NCBI RefSeq assembly: GCF_009730915.1
Contig: NC_052482.1
Location: 4,737,766-4,801,765 of the forward strand
Reading direction: 5' to 3'
DNA: 64,000 nucleotides
Origin: Dioscorea cayenensis subsp. rotundata
Lineage: Eukaryota > Streptophyta > Magnoliopsida > Dioscoreales > Dioscoreaceae
The position numbers and the translations under genes were made by a program. Shown here piece after piece: positions 1 to 10,098 of the stretch. A model generated the notes under the pieces. It was not told the DNA's origin and ran no database searches. It saw only the letters and a list, made by a program, of their open reading frames with translations. Each line of letters begins with the position of its first letter. Positions within the stretch are counted from its first letter, which is position 1.

Positions 1-1208
1 TTTTTCTCCATCTTTTCCCCAACTTGCGAGAGGGCTTCAGCTAGGGTTTCGAGGGATATTGTCCAAGGTTTTGGAGAGGTTCTATGGCTCCAACATAGTC
101 ATTCCTAAGGAAGAAGGTTGGTAGGGGAGCTTTTGTCGAGGCGTATCCTATACCGGACAAGGGAATCCTTGGATGACGAGTAGAGGACTTTCCACAAGAA
201 CATCGACACGACTATCAAGAGGGTTTCTTTATGGATTCATTGCTTTTACATTCTATTTATTTGATTGTACTTAGCTCCATGGAGAGCTAAACCCCTAGTG
301 GGTACTTGGATGATTGTGAACCCTAGGATGTATTTGTTTCATTGAACATCTTTATTATGCTTTCAATAAATTGATGTTTATTGTGAGTTCCAACCTTGAA
401 TGCTTGATTAAATGAACATTTCCCCTAGAGTGACACTAGGGTTGAGAGTTCTTGTTGGTAACCTTTTGAGTGAGTGACACACCACGAGTGTTAGACAAAG
501 CTAGGTTGGAGAGGGTTGAGAATGTGAGTCGAGAGGTACAGGAGTGTCCCCTTTCTCCTCCGGCATGATAGATTCTACCTCCGTTCGTTGAGTTCTTTGC
601 GGCCATAATAGAGTGAATGGTCTAAGGGATGAACCTCCGCTGGGGCCTAGTTGCACGTGCAATGGAGTGAAGCGTTGAGATGATCTTAGTATCTAGGGCT
701 TAATTGTGGCTAGGGACCTTTTGCCTAGACCAAAAGGTTAAGTCTATATTTAGGAAGAGATTTATCACTTGGAATCCCTAGAGCTCATTGCAACTCTATG
801 CGAGTGCGAGGTGTTGAGATTGTTGATATTCCATATATAGAGTTAGGCATAGTTGACCTTAGATTTGGGACTATGTATGTAAGGATTTCCATGACTCACC
901 ATTGCATTGATTAGGAAGCATAATAGAGGGTTCTTGCACTTGAAGCGATTATCCTAGGTGAAGCATTATCCGAGTACCCCATCTTTATCGATTGCCTTAC
1001 ACTCTTCTTTACTTTTGCTCTCTTACTTGTTGCTTTTATTATTGAGAATTGAATCATTTTCACACTTATCACTGTTGATATTCCATATAGCTAAGAATCA
1101 AATTAAGTATTTTAACTCCCTACTCCCTGTGGATTCAACCCCGCTCACCCGGGATTATTACTTCGACAAATCGTGCACTTGCGGGATTTACGCAAGGAGA
1201 CCTTGTCA
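1..1208 (+). repeat. Family-A LTR, 3' part (left-truncated by window)
   Basis: The segment begins just downstream of where the TATA-like box lies in complete family-A LTRs (compare 39432 and 22477) and ends with the family-A terminus, a conserved stretch reading CACTTGCGGGAT then CCTTGTCA. It therefore holds R/U5 only. It abuts a minus-strand ATHILA ORF fragment at 1209, which it interrupts. The 5 bases to the right are CGGAG; the left flank is outside the window, so no target-site duplication can be tested. ORFs inside it are not genes. Confidence 0.85.
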
Positions 1209-1330
1209 CGGAGTCTCGACGGGCGCTCATAGCGAACATGATGCTCTGGAATCACAAATCTCATGCCCTCAGGCTCAGGAGATGACTCACGCGGCCTCTT
1301 ATCAGCTTGCTTCTTCGATCGATGTGCCAT
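1209..1330 (-). pseudogene. ATHILA-type ORF, N-terminal fragment
   Basis: About 40 codons from an ATG at 1330 encode a basic N-terminus (MAHRSKKQADKRPRESS) followed by PEPEGMRF. The same opening is found in the ORF at 6979 and, more distantly, at 48784. In Athila-like elements this ORF lies downstream of integrase and its biochemical function is unknown. The family-A LTR ending at 1208 cuts it off. A pyrimidine stretch and AG sit 3 bases before the ATG (see findings). Confidence 0.75.
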
Positions 1331-1784
1331 AATCTGTAAAATTTTAAACAAAATCGACTAAACAAGTTGAGAAAATAATAGTGCAGAAATCCACACGGTC
1401 GTGTTGAATTTCTGCAAGCCCGGGTGAAACCACGGGGCGTGAAAACAACACGGCCGCGCTTCAAAAATCTAAAAATACAACGTAAAAATACTTCTAGCTT
1501 CGTTCTAAACATGAATCATCATTCTAATTGAAGAAACGAAGCATTATTAATCAGATTAATCGATGGAGACCTTGAATTGGTAAAGAAAATGATAAATAGG
1601 GCTTACCGACGAGATGGGATAAGAAAATGGAGAACCGGCCGGAAAACCTCGCAAAAATCCTACCAAGTTGGTACTAGGAGGTCGGAGAATGATGGGAGAG
1701 TGTTTTCACCTGAATAGAGGTCTTGAAGAGGGAGGGAAAAATTCTTCTTTAAAAAGAACTCACGACCCTTGGCGTTCTGTGCAT
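1331..1784 (-). other. Leader between palindrome array and ATHILA ORF
   Basis: This is non-coding leader of a minus-strand Athila element. It matches the leader at 6980-7430. Near 1396-1460 is an ORF-proximal palindrome cluster (CACACGGTCGTGTTG, then an ACGGGGCGTG block), about 65-130 bases upstream of the ORF start. The rest is AT-rich, with no credible gene. Confidence 0.6.
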
Positions 1785-2400
1785 CCACACGAGCGTGTGG
1801 AAATTCCCCACGCCTGTGTGACCCACAGGAGAGTTTCACAGGGGTAGGTGCACGCCCCTAGGCGCTCTCGGAAAAAACTCTCACTGACTCTGAACGATCT
1901 CACACGGGCGTGCGAAAAATACTTACACCCGTGCATCCGACAAACAGGGGAAACCGCACGCCGCTGTGGCTTCTCTGGACATCCGAGAAAAATACCAAGT
2001 GTTCCACACGCCCGTGCGGAAATTCCCCACGGGCGTGGACATTCACATGCCCAACTCATAGGGGCAACCACACGCCCCTGTGTCTTCTCCGGATGGAGGG
2101 ATCTCCCTGTAGAGTTTCTCACGGGCGTGTGGAAATTCCCCACGCCCGTGTGTGGTTCACAAGGTTGCCCACAGGGGTGAGTCCACGCCCCTGTGTGCTC
2201 TCGGGAAAATCTGCCCAACTCTGCAGGAGTTCACACGCCCGTTCAGAAATTACCCACGGGTGTGCGATAGTCGCATAGTCATCCACAGGGGCAACTGCAC
2301 GACGCTGTGCCTTCTCTGGATGAGCTCACAATACACACCCCACGGGCGTACAGAAATTCCAGACGCCTGTGTGTTTTCTCTCGATGACTTAGAAAAATCT
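1785..2400 (-). repeat. CACGGGCGTG palindrome array (A1)
   Basis: Two kinds of inverted repeat alternate. Type 1 pairs CACGGGCGTG with CACGCCCGTG across a TGGAAATTCCC-like spacer (clear at 2120-2153). Type 2 pairs CACAGGGG with CCCCTGTG across a short GC-rich loop (clear at 2069-2082 and 2171-2192). A CTCTGGATGA-like linker recurs, giving a repeat of roughly 110-120 bases. The array lies between the end of a gag-protease gene and the ATHILA ORF of the same minus-strand element. It is so GC-rich that both strands stay open over long stretches; those ORFs are artefacts. Confidence 0.8.
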
Positions 2401-2785
2401 GCAGGCTCTATAGAAAATCTCTGAACATGTTTACACACTAAGAGCCTGCCCTATTATGCAAATTTACTAGTGAAAAACATGAAATAGAGCCCAAATGACC
2501 AAACTTAGCCAATTCCTCATAAAACACACGATGACTTTAAAAACCCATAATAAAATCGCAGCACAAGAATCTAAAAATTAAGACACCAACACTTAACAAT
2601 TTATTCATGCAAACGAACTAAACTAAAAGATAAGGAAACAGTGAACACTTGGGTTGCCTCCTAAGAAGCGCTTTTTTAACGTCACTAAGCTTGACGTATC
2701 TTGTCTTACCTCATGGGGGTTCATGAATGAAGGTTGCCCTCTTACCCATGGCTTGGAAGCATGATGAGCATAGTCTCTTGAGGGT
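2401..2785 (-). pseudogene. Gag-protease C-terminal tail and post-stop region
   Basis: Minus-strand codons 2785-2711 encode the tail ending GKRATFIHEPP and stop. The same ending closes the gag-protease gene at 43371 and, mutated, at 55819. Downstream is the conserved hairpin CTTAGGAGGCAACCCAAG (2648-2665) and about 200 bases of AT-rich sequence also found after 43433 and before 50007. This shows that the fragment came from a gag-protease element lacking RT and integrase. Its upstream part was cut off by the LTR beginning at 2786. Confidence 0.7.
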
Positions 2786-4369
2786 TGACAAGTTCCCCTT
2801 GCGTATATCCCGCAAGTGCACGGGATTGTCGAAGTAATAATCCCAGGTGAGCGGGGTTGAATCCACAGGGAGTAGGGAGTAAAGACACTTAATTCGATTC
2901 TTAGCTATGTGGAGTATCAACAATGATAAGTGTGATAATGATTCAATTCTCAACAATTAAAAGCAACAAGTGAGAGAGCAAAAGTAAGGAGGGGACAAGG
3001 CAATCGATAAAGATGGGGTACTCAGATAATGCTTCACCTAGGATAATCGCTTCAAGTGCAAGAACCCTGTATTATGCTTCCTAATCGATGCAATGGTGAG
3101 TCGTGAAAATCCTCACATACATAGTCCCAAATCTAAGGTCAACTATGCCTAACTCTATTCATGTCCTAGAGGAGAGATTAAATAACCTCTCAACCTCGCA
3201 CTCGAATAAAGTTGAAATGAGCTCTAGGGATTCCAAGTGATAAATCGCTTCCTAATTATAGACCTAACCCTTTGGTCCAAGCGGAAAGTCCCTAGCCATA
3301 ATTAAGCCCTAGATACTAAGATTCCCTCAATGCTTCACTCCATTGCACGCGCAACTAGGACCCAGCGGAGGTTCATCCCTTAGACCATTCACTCTATTAT
3401 GGCAGCAAAGAACTCGAGGAACGAATGTAGAATCTATCACGTCAGAGGGGAAAGGAGATGCTCCTGTACCTCTCGACTCACCGTCTCAACCCTCTCCAAC
3501 CTAGTTTTGTCTAACGCTCGTGGTGTGTCACTCACTCACAAGGTTACCAACAAGAACTCTCAACTCTAGTGTCACTCTAGGGGAAATGTTCATACAAACA
3601 AGCATTCAAGGTTGGAACTCACAATAAACATCAATTTATTGAAAGCATAATAAAGAAGTTCAATGAAACAAATACATCCTAGGGTTCACAATCACCCAAG
3701 TACTCACTAGGGGTTTAGCTCTCCATGGAGTTAAGTACAATCAAAGAAATCGAATGTAAAAGCAATAAATCCATAAAGAAACTCCCTCATTGGTCGTGTC
3801 GATGGTCTTGTGGAGAGTCCTCTACTCGTCGCAAGGGATCCTTTGTCCGGCCAAGGATACACCTCGTCGGACCGGTGCCGACGAAAGGTCTCCCAATAAC
3901 CTTCTTCCAAACGACGCGCGATGTCAGAGCTGTAGAACCTCTACAAAACCGTGGCCATACTTTCATCGGGGTAACACAAACGGGCACACGTTCACGTCAT
4001 GAATCACTTGCTTCTTCAATGATATACATGTTGGTGAAGCTCTTGTTCTTATATGCATAAGACGGAATGCTCGAGTGTGACCTCCGTTTTGCCCCTCCAA
4101 ATGGATGTGCTCACTCGAATGCGAGGAGGTTGGCACACACTCTAGCATCTCACACCTGTCCTATGTCTTCACATTTGAACTTTAGCAAGATCTCCTCCAA
4201 AATAAGTGCATTATGATCCACATTGGCCTATTTCCTTCATACTCGGCCTCACAACCCTACCTGTGTCAAAGTAACATAAAAACACACATATTAATGTAAA
4301 AACATGAGAAAAGTAATGCTCAACATAAGGAATGAACGCTTCGCATTCATATCGCACAAGGACTTATCA
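2786..4369 (-). repeat. Family-A 3' LTR of A2, promoter region deleted
   Basis: Ends are intact: TGACAAG at 2786 and CTTATCA at 4369, followed at once by the polypurine tract. Compared with the LTR at 53566-55415 it lacks the stretch equivalent to 54724-55001, about 278 bases. That stretch contains the TATA-like box and the upstream palindromes. The break lies at a shared CCA (near 3953). The five bases outside the 3' end are AGGGT. Confidence 0.85.
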
Positions 4370-4385
4370 AACTCCCCCACACTTA
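4370..4385 (-). other. Polypurine tract (terminal)
   Basis: On the minus strand AAGTGTGGGGGAGTT directly abuts the LTR start TGATAAG. This is where plus-strand DNA synthesis is primed in LTR elements. An almost identical copy sits at 21881-21895. Confidence 0.85.
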
Positions 4386-5673
4386 AGCTTTTGCTTGTCC
4401 TCAAGCAAACATTAAAACATTCTGTGCATCAATGAAGAAAATATTGAAATTGCTTGGCCTTAGGTTCACCGAGGTATACAAAGAAAGTATTCTACAAGTA
4501 AGGAAAATTTTAACACTAAATATGAAAAATCAATGCTCTAGCTAAAAACTTGGATCAAAAAGGACAACAAACCCGAATTTCGTGTAAGTGTGTGAACTCA
4601 CTCAAAACAACCCAAGTTATACTCCTCAAAGTTCTAAGTACAAGGGACTTATTAATCTACAAAAGTGATAAAAATTTTTAAAAGATGGTAGTAGCTTCAC
4701 ACATCCTCTAAGGTAGGCCTTTCCAAAGTGGCCGATAAGGTGGCTTTCACACTTTCGAGGTGGTAGCTCTTTCTACCCGAGTGGTAGCTTTCACTCATCC
4801 TATGAGATAGCTCTTTCTCTCATTAGGGCATAATTAGTATCCGACTTGTGAGAGTAGCTTTATACTTCATAGGCGGTAGCCCTTTCTACCCAACAAACAC
4901 AAATAAACAATAACACTATTTTGTTCCTTCAAATTTTATTTTATTTTATTTTATTTTTTATTTTTTTTATTTTTTTTCAAAATTTAGCAAAAGAAGTAAA
5001 CCTAACTAGTCCCTTTAACATCAAACATGAGTTTCCAATAGAGTTCAAAGAGTGAGTAGTGCACTAAGTGTAAATCGGGCAAAAATTCCTAAAAATTCAA
5101 GCAAGAACTAGAGCATGAAAACATTCAATGTTAACAATTCTCCTAGACTTAAGAATACAATCATTGCAACTAAGGTGAACCGCCATTGACTATGTGAGCA
5201 TATATCAATCAAGAACAATAGAAATGTTGTGCGCATTATGAAACTCCCCCCCACACTTAAGTTGTACATTGTCCTCAATATACACATGCAAGCTCACTCA
5301 AAATATATCATTCAAAAAATAGATGTGGGAGAAGCAATCAAAACAATAATCCCCTGACTCCTAGTGTTGCCTTTGATGAAGCTAATTCATTGGGAGTAGT
5401 GTTCCAATGGGTTGTGAAGCTCACACGGCCAAGTGCCGAAGCACCTTGGCCGTGCCCATGACTAAGTCTCAATTCCCAAGATGACAAGACCATCTGCACA
5501 CATACACGAGGGGGTTCAGTGAAGCTCAAGAAAAACAAAAATAACTCGAGTGTATAAAAGATGAAGCAATGACTACAACTCGGTAAATGCAACATAACAA
5601 AATCCTTTCTGATTGAACAAGTCTAAAAACAAGAAAATAGAATAAAGTAAAATGCACAAAAATAAAAGAAAAG
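4386..5673 (-). other. 3' internal non-coding region of A2
   Basis: About 1.3 kb lie between the ATHILA ORF stop and the polypurine tract. It contains a block of repeats of the GAAAGAGCTACCACC type (about 4685-4880), a T-rich microsatellite of TTTTA units (about 4930-4980), and a second polypurine-like tract at 5241-5258. The same order of parts is seen at 20598-21895 and 46322-47449. No coding sequence is supported; a signature (GAGCTTCACTGAACCCCCTC on the element strand) is shared by all three copies. Confidence 0.7.
5241..5258 (-). other. Second (internal) polypurine-like tract
   Basis: On the minus strand CTTAAGTGTGGGGGGGAG is followed by TTTCATAATG. It resembles the terminal tract and its following LTR start, and both are preceded by TTGAGGACAA. 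It lies about 870 bases internal to the terminal tract. Equivalent copies are at 21032-21054 and 47003-47018. Confidence 0.6.
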
Positions 5674-6979
5674 TCAAGTGTCGGAGTCGCTCTCGGACTC
5701 CTGTGCTGCTACTACTGCTGAAGTGGAAGCATATAGTGGGTCCTCCGGTGCTGGGGTCGACGATGGAGGTGCTGGAGGAACTAGCAGGGCCTGAAGAGTC
5801 CTCGGCTACAGGACAAATAATGAGGCAACATCTCGCTCTAGGATCTGCTGTAATATGTCGAAACGTGCCATGAACTCTGTGTACTGAGTGGCCTGCGTAG
5901 CCCTAATCTCGGCAACCTCAGCTCGGACCACTCCTATAGCATTCTCGAGCCTCTCAAAGTGATCATTGGATCTTCGGCTGCTGGAGATGCCTCGGTCTCC
6001 ATCGATGCTGGCTGAGGCTCGGGGATGGGCTGAGATGCTCCGGCTTCATCACCTTCATCCTCAGCTATCTCTGGGGCTGTTAGGACTAAAGCAAAAACCC
6101 CTGTCCGAACCCTGCGGACCATGCCCATCAACCTCATCGTCTCTAGACCCAGGGGAGCGGGTACACTCGTCTTCTCGGCCCCGCGAATCAAATCCAAGAG
6201 ACCCATGCCCAGCACTAATCTCATAATGTAAGGGCCCGAGAAGATCGCTCCCAGTCTAGCATACTGTCCCTAATGTCTAATGTAATCAGCCAGGATGTGC
6301 CCTAAGTGGATCGGTACGCGCTCTACCATTGAGTACAAGTACAGCAGCTCCTGATGGCTCAAGACACCAGTACTGTCACCACGGCCATTCACCGACCTAC
6401 TGATGATGGCGTGCAAATATTTGTATACAGGTCGGGAAAGGCACGTGGCCTTGGACACCGTCGGCTCGTACTGACCTTGACCACATAGTACTCTGTAAGC
6501 TCTCTGCGGGGTCAAGGTTCCAGGATAATCAGTAGGTAACTGTGCATACTCCTCTGTAGCTGTGAATGCCTCCTCATATAGGCCAAGTAGTACGGAAAAC
6601 TGCGTAATGCTCAAGCTATGGTGGCGTCCAAATACTCTGAACTTAATGGTGCCAAAACTGTCAAAGCTCGCATACGCTCTATCCAACTCGAACGAGGAGA
6701 GCACCTCCAATGTAAACTCTTGGATGGCTGGCTCTCTAATAGTCACCAACTGCCGCCAACCGCCTTCTGAAACTAGATCCTCGATCTCATCGGCGAACTC
6801 ATCACCCTGCTGAAGCTCCCGCAGTATAGTAGCGTCCAAAAATCGAGTCTGCCGAAACGGAGTCTCGACAATCGCTCATAACAGACCTAATATTCAGGAA
6901 TCGCAAATCGCATGCCTTCGGGATCAGAGGATGACTCACGTGGCCTCTTATCAGCTTGCTTCTTTGACCTAGGTGCCAT
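5674..6979 (-). pseudogene. ATHILA-type ORF pseudogene (A2)
   Basis: The longest open part (6839-6270) has the signature segments of this ORF: GGWRQLVTIREPAI, RVFGRHHSLSITQFSVLLGLY, LCGQGQYEP, LHAIISRSVNGRGDSTGVL and PIHLGHILADYIRH. The start is probably the ATG at 6979. A frameshift separates the N-terminus from the main part, a CAA-to-TAA type stop lies at 6270, and a further frameshift follows near 5934. The C-terminus is acidic and proline-rich and ends at 5674. No signal peptide or membrane segment is visible. Family assignment (ATHILA ORF-1 / putative plant transposon protein) is from recognition of motifs; its function is unknown. Confidence 0.8.
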
Positions 6980-7472
6980 GATCTGCAAAATTTAAACAAA
7001 ATTGGTCAAACAAGTTGATAAAACAATACTGCAGAAATCCACACGGTCGTGTGGAATTTCCGCACGCCCATGTGGATTCACGGGGCGTGAGAACCGCACG
7101 GCCACGCATCAACAATCCAAAAATACAACTCAATAATATTTCTAACTTCGTTCTCAACGTAAATGATTGTTCCAATTGAAGAAACGAAGCATTATTAACC
7201 AGACTAATCGATAGAAATCATGAATTGATGAAGAAGATGATAAAAAGGGATTTACCGACGAGGAGAAGTGAGAAAATAAAGAGCCGGTAGGAAAGCTTTG
7301 CTAAAATCCCACCAAACTGGCGCAATGGACTCGGAGAGTATTGTGAGAGTGTTTTCAAGTGAAAAGGAGTCGTGAAGAGGGAGAGAAATCATCCCCTTTT
7401 AAACAGAACTCGCGACTTTTGACGTTCTGTGCATCCACACGGGCGTATGGAAATTCCCCACGCCCGTGTGCC
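6980..7472 (-). other. ATHILA ORF leader with palindromes (A2)
   Basis: A non-coding leader matching 1331-1790. A proximal palindrome cluster lies near 7040-7110 (CACACGGTCGTGTGG, then CACGCCCATGTGG and ACGGGGCGTG). The first unit of the main array is at 7438-7470. The array is then cut by the LTR beginning at 7473. Confidence 0.65.
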
Positions 7473-8566
7473 TGATAAGGTCCCCTTGCTTATATCCCGC
7501 AAGTGCACGGGTTTGTCGAAATAATAATCCCGGGTGGGCGGGGTTGAATCCACAGGGAGTAGGGAGTAAAGACACTTAATTCGATTCTTAGCTATGTGGA
7601 GTATCAACAATGATAAGTGTGATAATGATTCAATACTCAACAATTAAAAGCAACAAGTAAGAGAGCAAAAGTAAGGAGGAGACAAGGCAATCGATAAAGA
7701 TGGGGTACTCGGATAATGCTTCACCTAGGATAATTGTTTAAAGTGCAAGAACCCTCTATTATGCTTCCTAATCGATGCAATGGTGAGTCGTGGAAATCCT
7801 TACATACATAATCCCAAATCTAAGGTCAACTATGCCTAACTCTATTCATGTCCCAGAGGAGAGATTAAATAACCTCTCAACCTCGCACTCGAATAAAGTT
7901 GAAATGAGCTCTAGGGATTCCAAGTGATAAATCGCTTCCTAATTATAGACCTAACCCTTTGGTCCAAGCGGAAGGTCCCTAGCCATAATTAAGCCCTAGA
8001 TACTAAGATCCCCTCAACGCTTCACTCCATTGCACGCGCAACTAGGCCCCAGCGGAGGTTCATCCCTTAGACCATTCACTCTATTATGGCCGCAAAGAAC
8101 TCAAGGAACGGATGTAGAATCTATCACGTCGGAGGGGAAAGGGGACGCTCGTGTACCTCTCGACTCACCCTCTCAACCCTCTCCAACCTAGTTTTGTCTA
8201 ACGCTCGTGGTGTGTCACTCACTCACAATGTTACCAACAAGAACTCTCAACTCTAGTGTCACTCTAGGGGAAATGTTCATATAATCAAGCATTCAAGGTT
8301 GGAACTCACAATAAACATCAATTTATTGAAAGCATAATAAAGAAGTTCAATGAAACGAATACATCCTAGGGTTCACAATCACCCAAGTACCCACTAGGGG
8401 TTTAGCTCTCCATGGAGCTAAGTACAATCAAAGAAATCGAATGTAAAAGCTATAAATCCATAAAGAAACCCCCTCGATGATTGTGTCGATGGTCTTGTGG
8501 AAAGTCCTCTACTCGTAGTCCAAGGATTCCTTCGTCCGATATAGGATATGCCTCGATCGAAGCTCG
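7473..8566 (-). repeat. Family-A 5' LTR of A2, truncated
   Basis: Starts TGATAAGGTCCCCTTGC (the usual terminus is TGACAAG) and runs as a family-A LTR on the minus strand until about 8566, where it switches to family-B-like sequence. It directly abuts the palindrome array with no PBS between. It shares diagnostic sequence with the LTR at 2786-4369. Confidence 0.75.
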
Positions 8567-8715
8567 TGCAGAATTTCCACACGGGCGTTGGTAATTTCCA
8601 CACGCCCGTGTGGATTCTCTGAAACTGTCATTTTCGGAATGTGTGAATAGTATTATGCCAAAAATACTCCCGAATCCACTTTTCATCGAGGTGACATAAA
8701 CGGGCACACGTTTAT
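8567..8715 (-). repeat. Family-B-like LTR fragment in inverted orientation
   Basis: Read on the minus strand this matches the U3 part of the family-B LTR around 30000-30060 and includes one palindrome (CCACACGGGCG / CACGCCCGTGTGG at about 8576-8614). It meets a plus-strand family-B LTR head-on at 8716. Confidence 0.6.
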
Positions 8716-10098
8716 GCAATTACTGTTCATAGCCGGCTGAAAATCAGAATTCCAGAGAATTCACACGGGCATGTGGAAATTCCACATGCCCGTGTGGATG
8801 CCCTATTCTAGCCCTTTAAAAGTAACGATTCAACCCCAATTTCTCCATCTTTTCCCCTATCATTTCTTCCACCTTTCCCCATCTTTGGAGGCACCGGCGA
8901 CTAGGGTTTGGAGAAGCTTTGGCAAGGCTTTGGAGAGGTTTGACGGCCTTTGACACAACGTTTCCTTTAGAAGAGGGATATTGGGGGAGCTTTCGTCAGC
9001 ACCGATCTGGCAAGTTGTGCCCTAGGTTTGACGAGGGGACTTTTGAAGAAGACGCGGCCAATCTACGAGACCTTCGACACAAACACAAGGGGGTTTTTAT
9101 TCATGGATTGCATCTCTTTACTTTTGATTTCATTATCTATTGTATTTTGCTCCATGGAGAGCTAAACCCGTAGTGGGTATTTGGGTAGTTGTGAACCCTA
9201 GGGATGTATTCATTTCATTGAATATCTTTATTATGCTTTCAATTAATTGATGTTTATTGTGAGTTCAATCTTATAGGCTTGATTGTTTGAATACACCCCT
9301 AGAGTGACACTAAGGTTGAGAGTTCTTGTTGCTAACTCTTGTGAGTGAGTGACACACCACAAGAGTTAGACAAAGCTAGATTGGAGAGGGTTTAGAGGGT
9401 GAGTCGAGAGGTAGCGGAGCGTCCCATTTCCCTACGGTGTGATCTATCCTACCTCCACATTCCAAGAGTTCTTTGCGGCCATAATAGAGTGAATGGGCTA
9501 AGTGATGACCTTCCGCTGGGTCTTAGTTGCGAGTGCAGCAGTGAAACGTTGAGTGACTTTAGCACCTGGGGCTTAATTGTCGTTAGGGGACCTTCCAGCT
9601 GGACCAAAAAGGTTGGAGTCTATACATAGGAATAGCGTTTATTACTTGGAATCCCTAGAACTCATTGTAATTCTATACAAGTGCGAGGTGTTAACATTGT
9701 TTGATTTCTCCTCCGGGACATGTATAAAGTTAGGCATGGTTGACCTTAGATTTGGAACCATGTATTAAAGGATCTCCATGACTCATTAATGCATTAGTTA
9801 GAAAGCATAATAAGGGGTTTTGCACTTGAAACGATTGTCCTAGGCGGAACAATATTCTGATACCCCATTTATCGTCGATTGCCTCCCCTATCTTTTACTT
9901 GCACCTCCTTTATCTTTTCTTATTTTCATTTGCATTGAGTTTGTTTTCACATCACTTTCAACATTTTTTCATTCAAGTTAAATAGCAATCTTGGTGGTTC
10001 TAAGTGCTATTCCTTGTGGATTCGACTACCCTCTCACCGGGGTATTATTACTTTGACACCCTTGCACTTGCGGTTTACACGCATATTCAGACATGTCA
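8716..10098 (+). repeat. Family-B LTR, 5' truncated (copy 1)
   Basis: Equivalent to 30078-31461 in the complete solo LTR. It contains the palindrome CACACGGGCATGTGG / CCACATGCCCGTGTGG (8762-8798) just upstream of a TTTAAAA box (about 8815), and ends ACATGTCA at 10098. It sits inside a minus-strand protease gene, followed by ACGGC. ORFs on it (for example 8771-9173) are not genes. Confidence 0.85.

Larger units (their letters stand above)
2786..8566 (-). mobile_element. Element A2: Athila-like, internally deleted
   Basis: Two minus-strand LTRs (2786-4369 and 7473-about 8566) share subfamily-specific sequence not seen in the D or E LTRs (GAGATTAAATAACCTCTC, then GCACTCGAATAAAG). They are therefore probably the two ends of one insertion. 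Between them are only the 3' untranslated region, an ATHILA ORF pseudogene and the beginning of a palindrome array. PBS, gag, protease and pol are all absent. The upstream LTR is cut at about 8566 and runs into a fragment of another LTR family. Confidence 0.6.

Noticed and set aside
1760..2424. Overlapping ORFs of 80-150 codons on both strands, rich in TRPCG, HARV and HTPV.
   Set aside because: They come from the GC-rich palindrome array, which lacks stop codons in most frames. The same kind of ORF appears on both strands in every array (43580-44416, 43691-44404, 49154-49792, 56128-56773), with no conserved frame.
3725..4060. Recurring ORF starting ELSTIKEIECKSN in many places (18401, 45863, 54505 and others).
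   Set aside because: It is the reverse strand of the family-A LTR just downstream of the promoter. Its recurrence follows LTR copy number and each copy ends differently.
4930..4980. T-rich (TTTTA)n tract as a possible regulatory element.
   Set aside because: A simple microsatellite that varies in length between the three 3' regions. No evidence of function.
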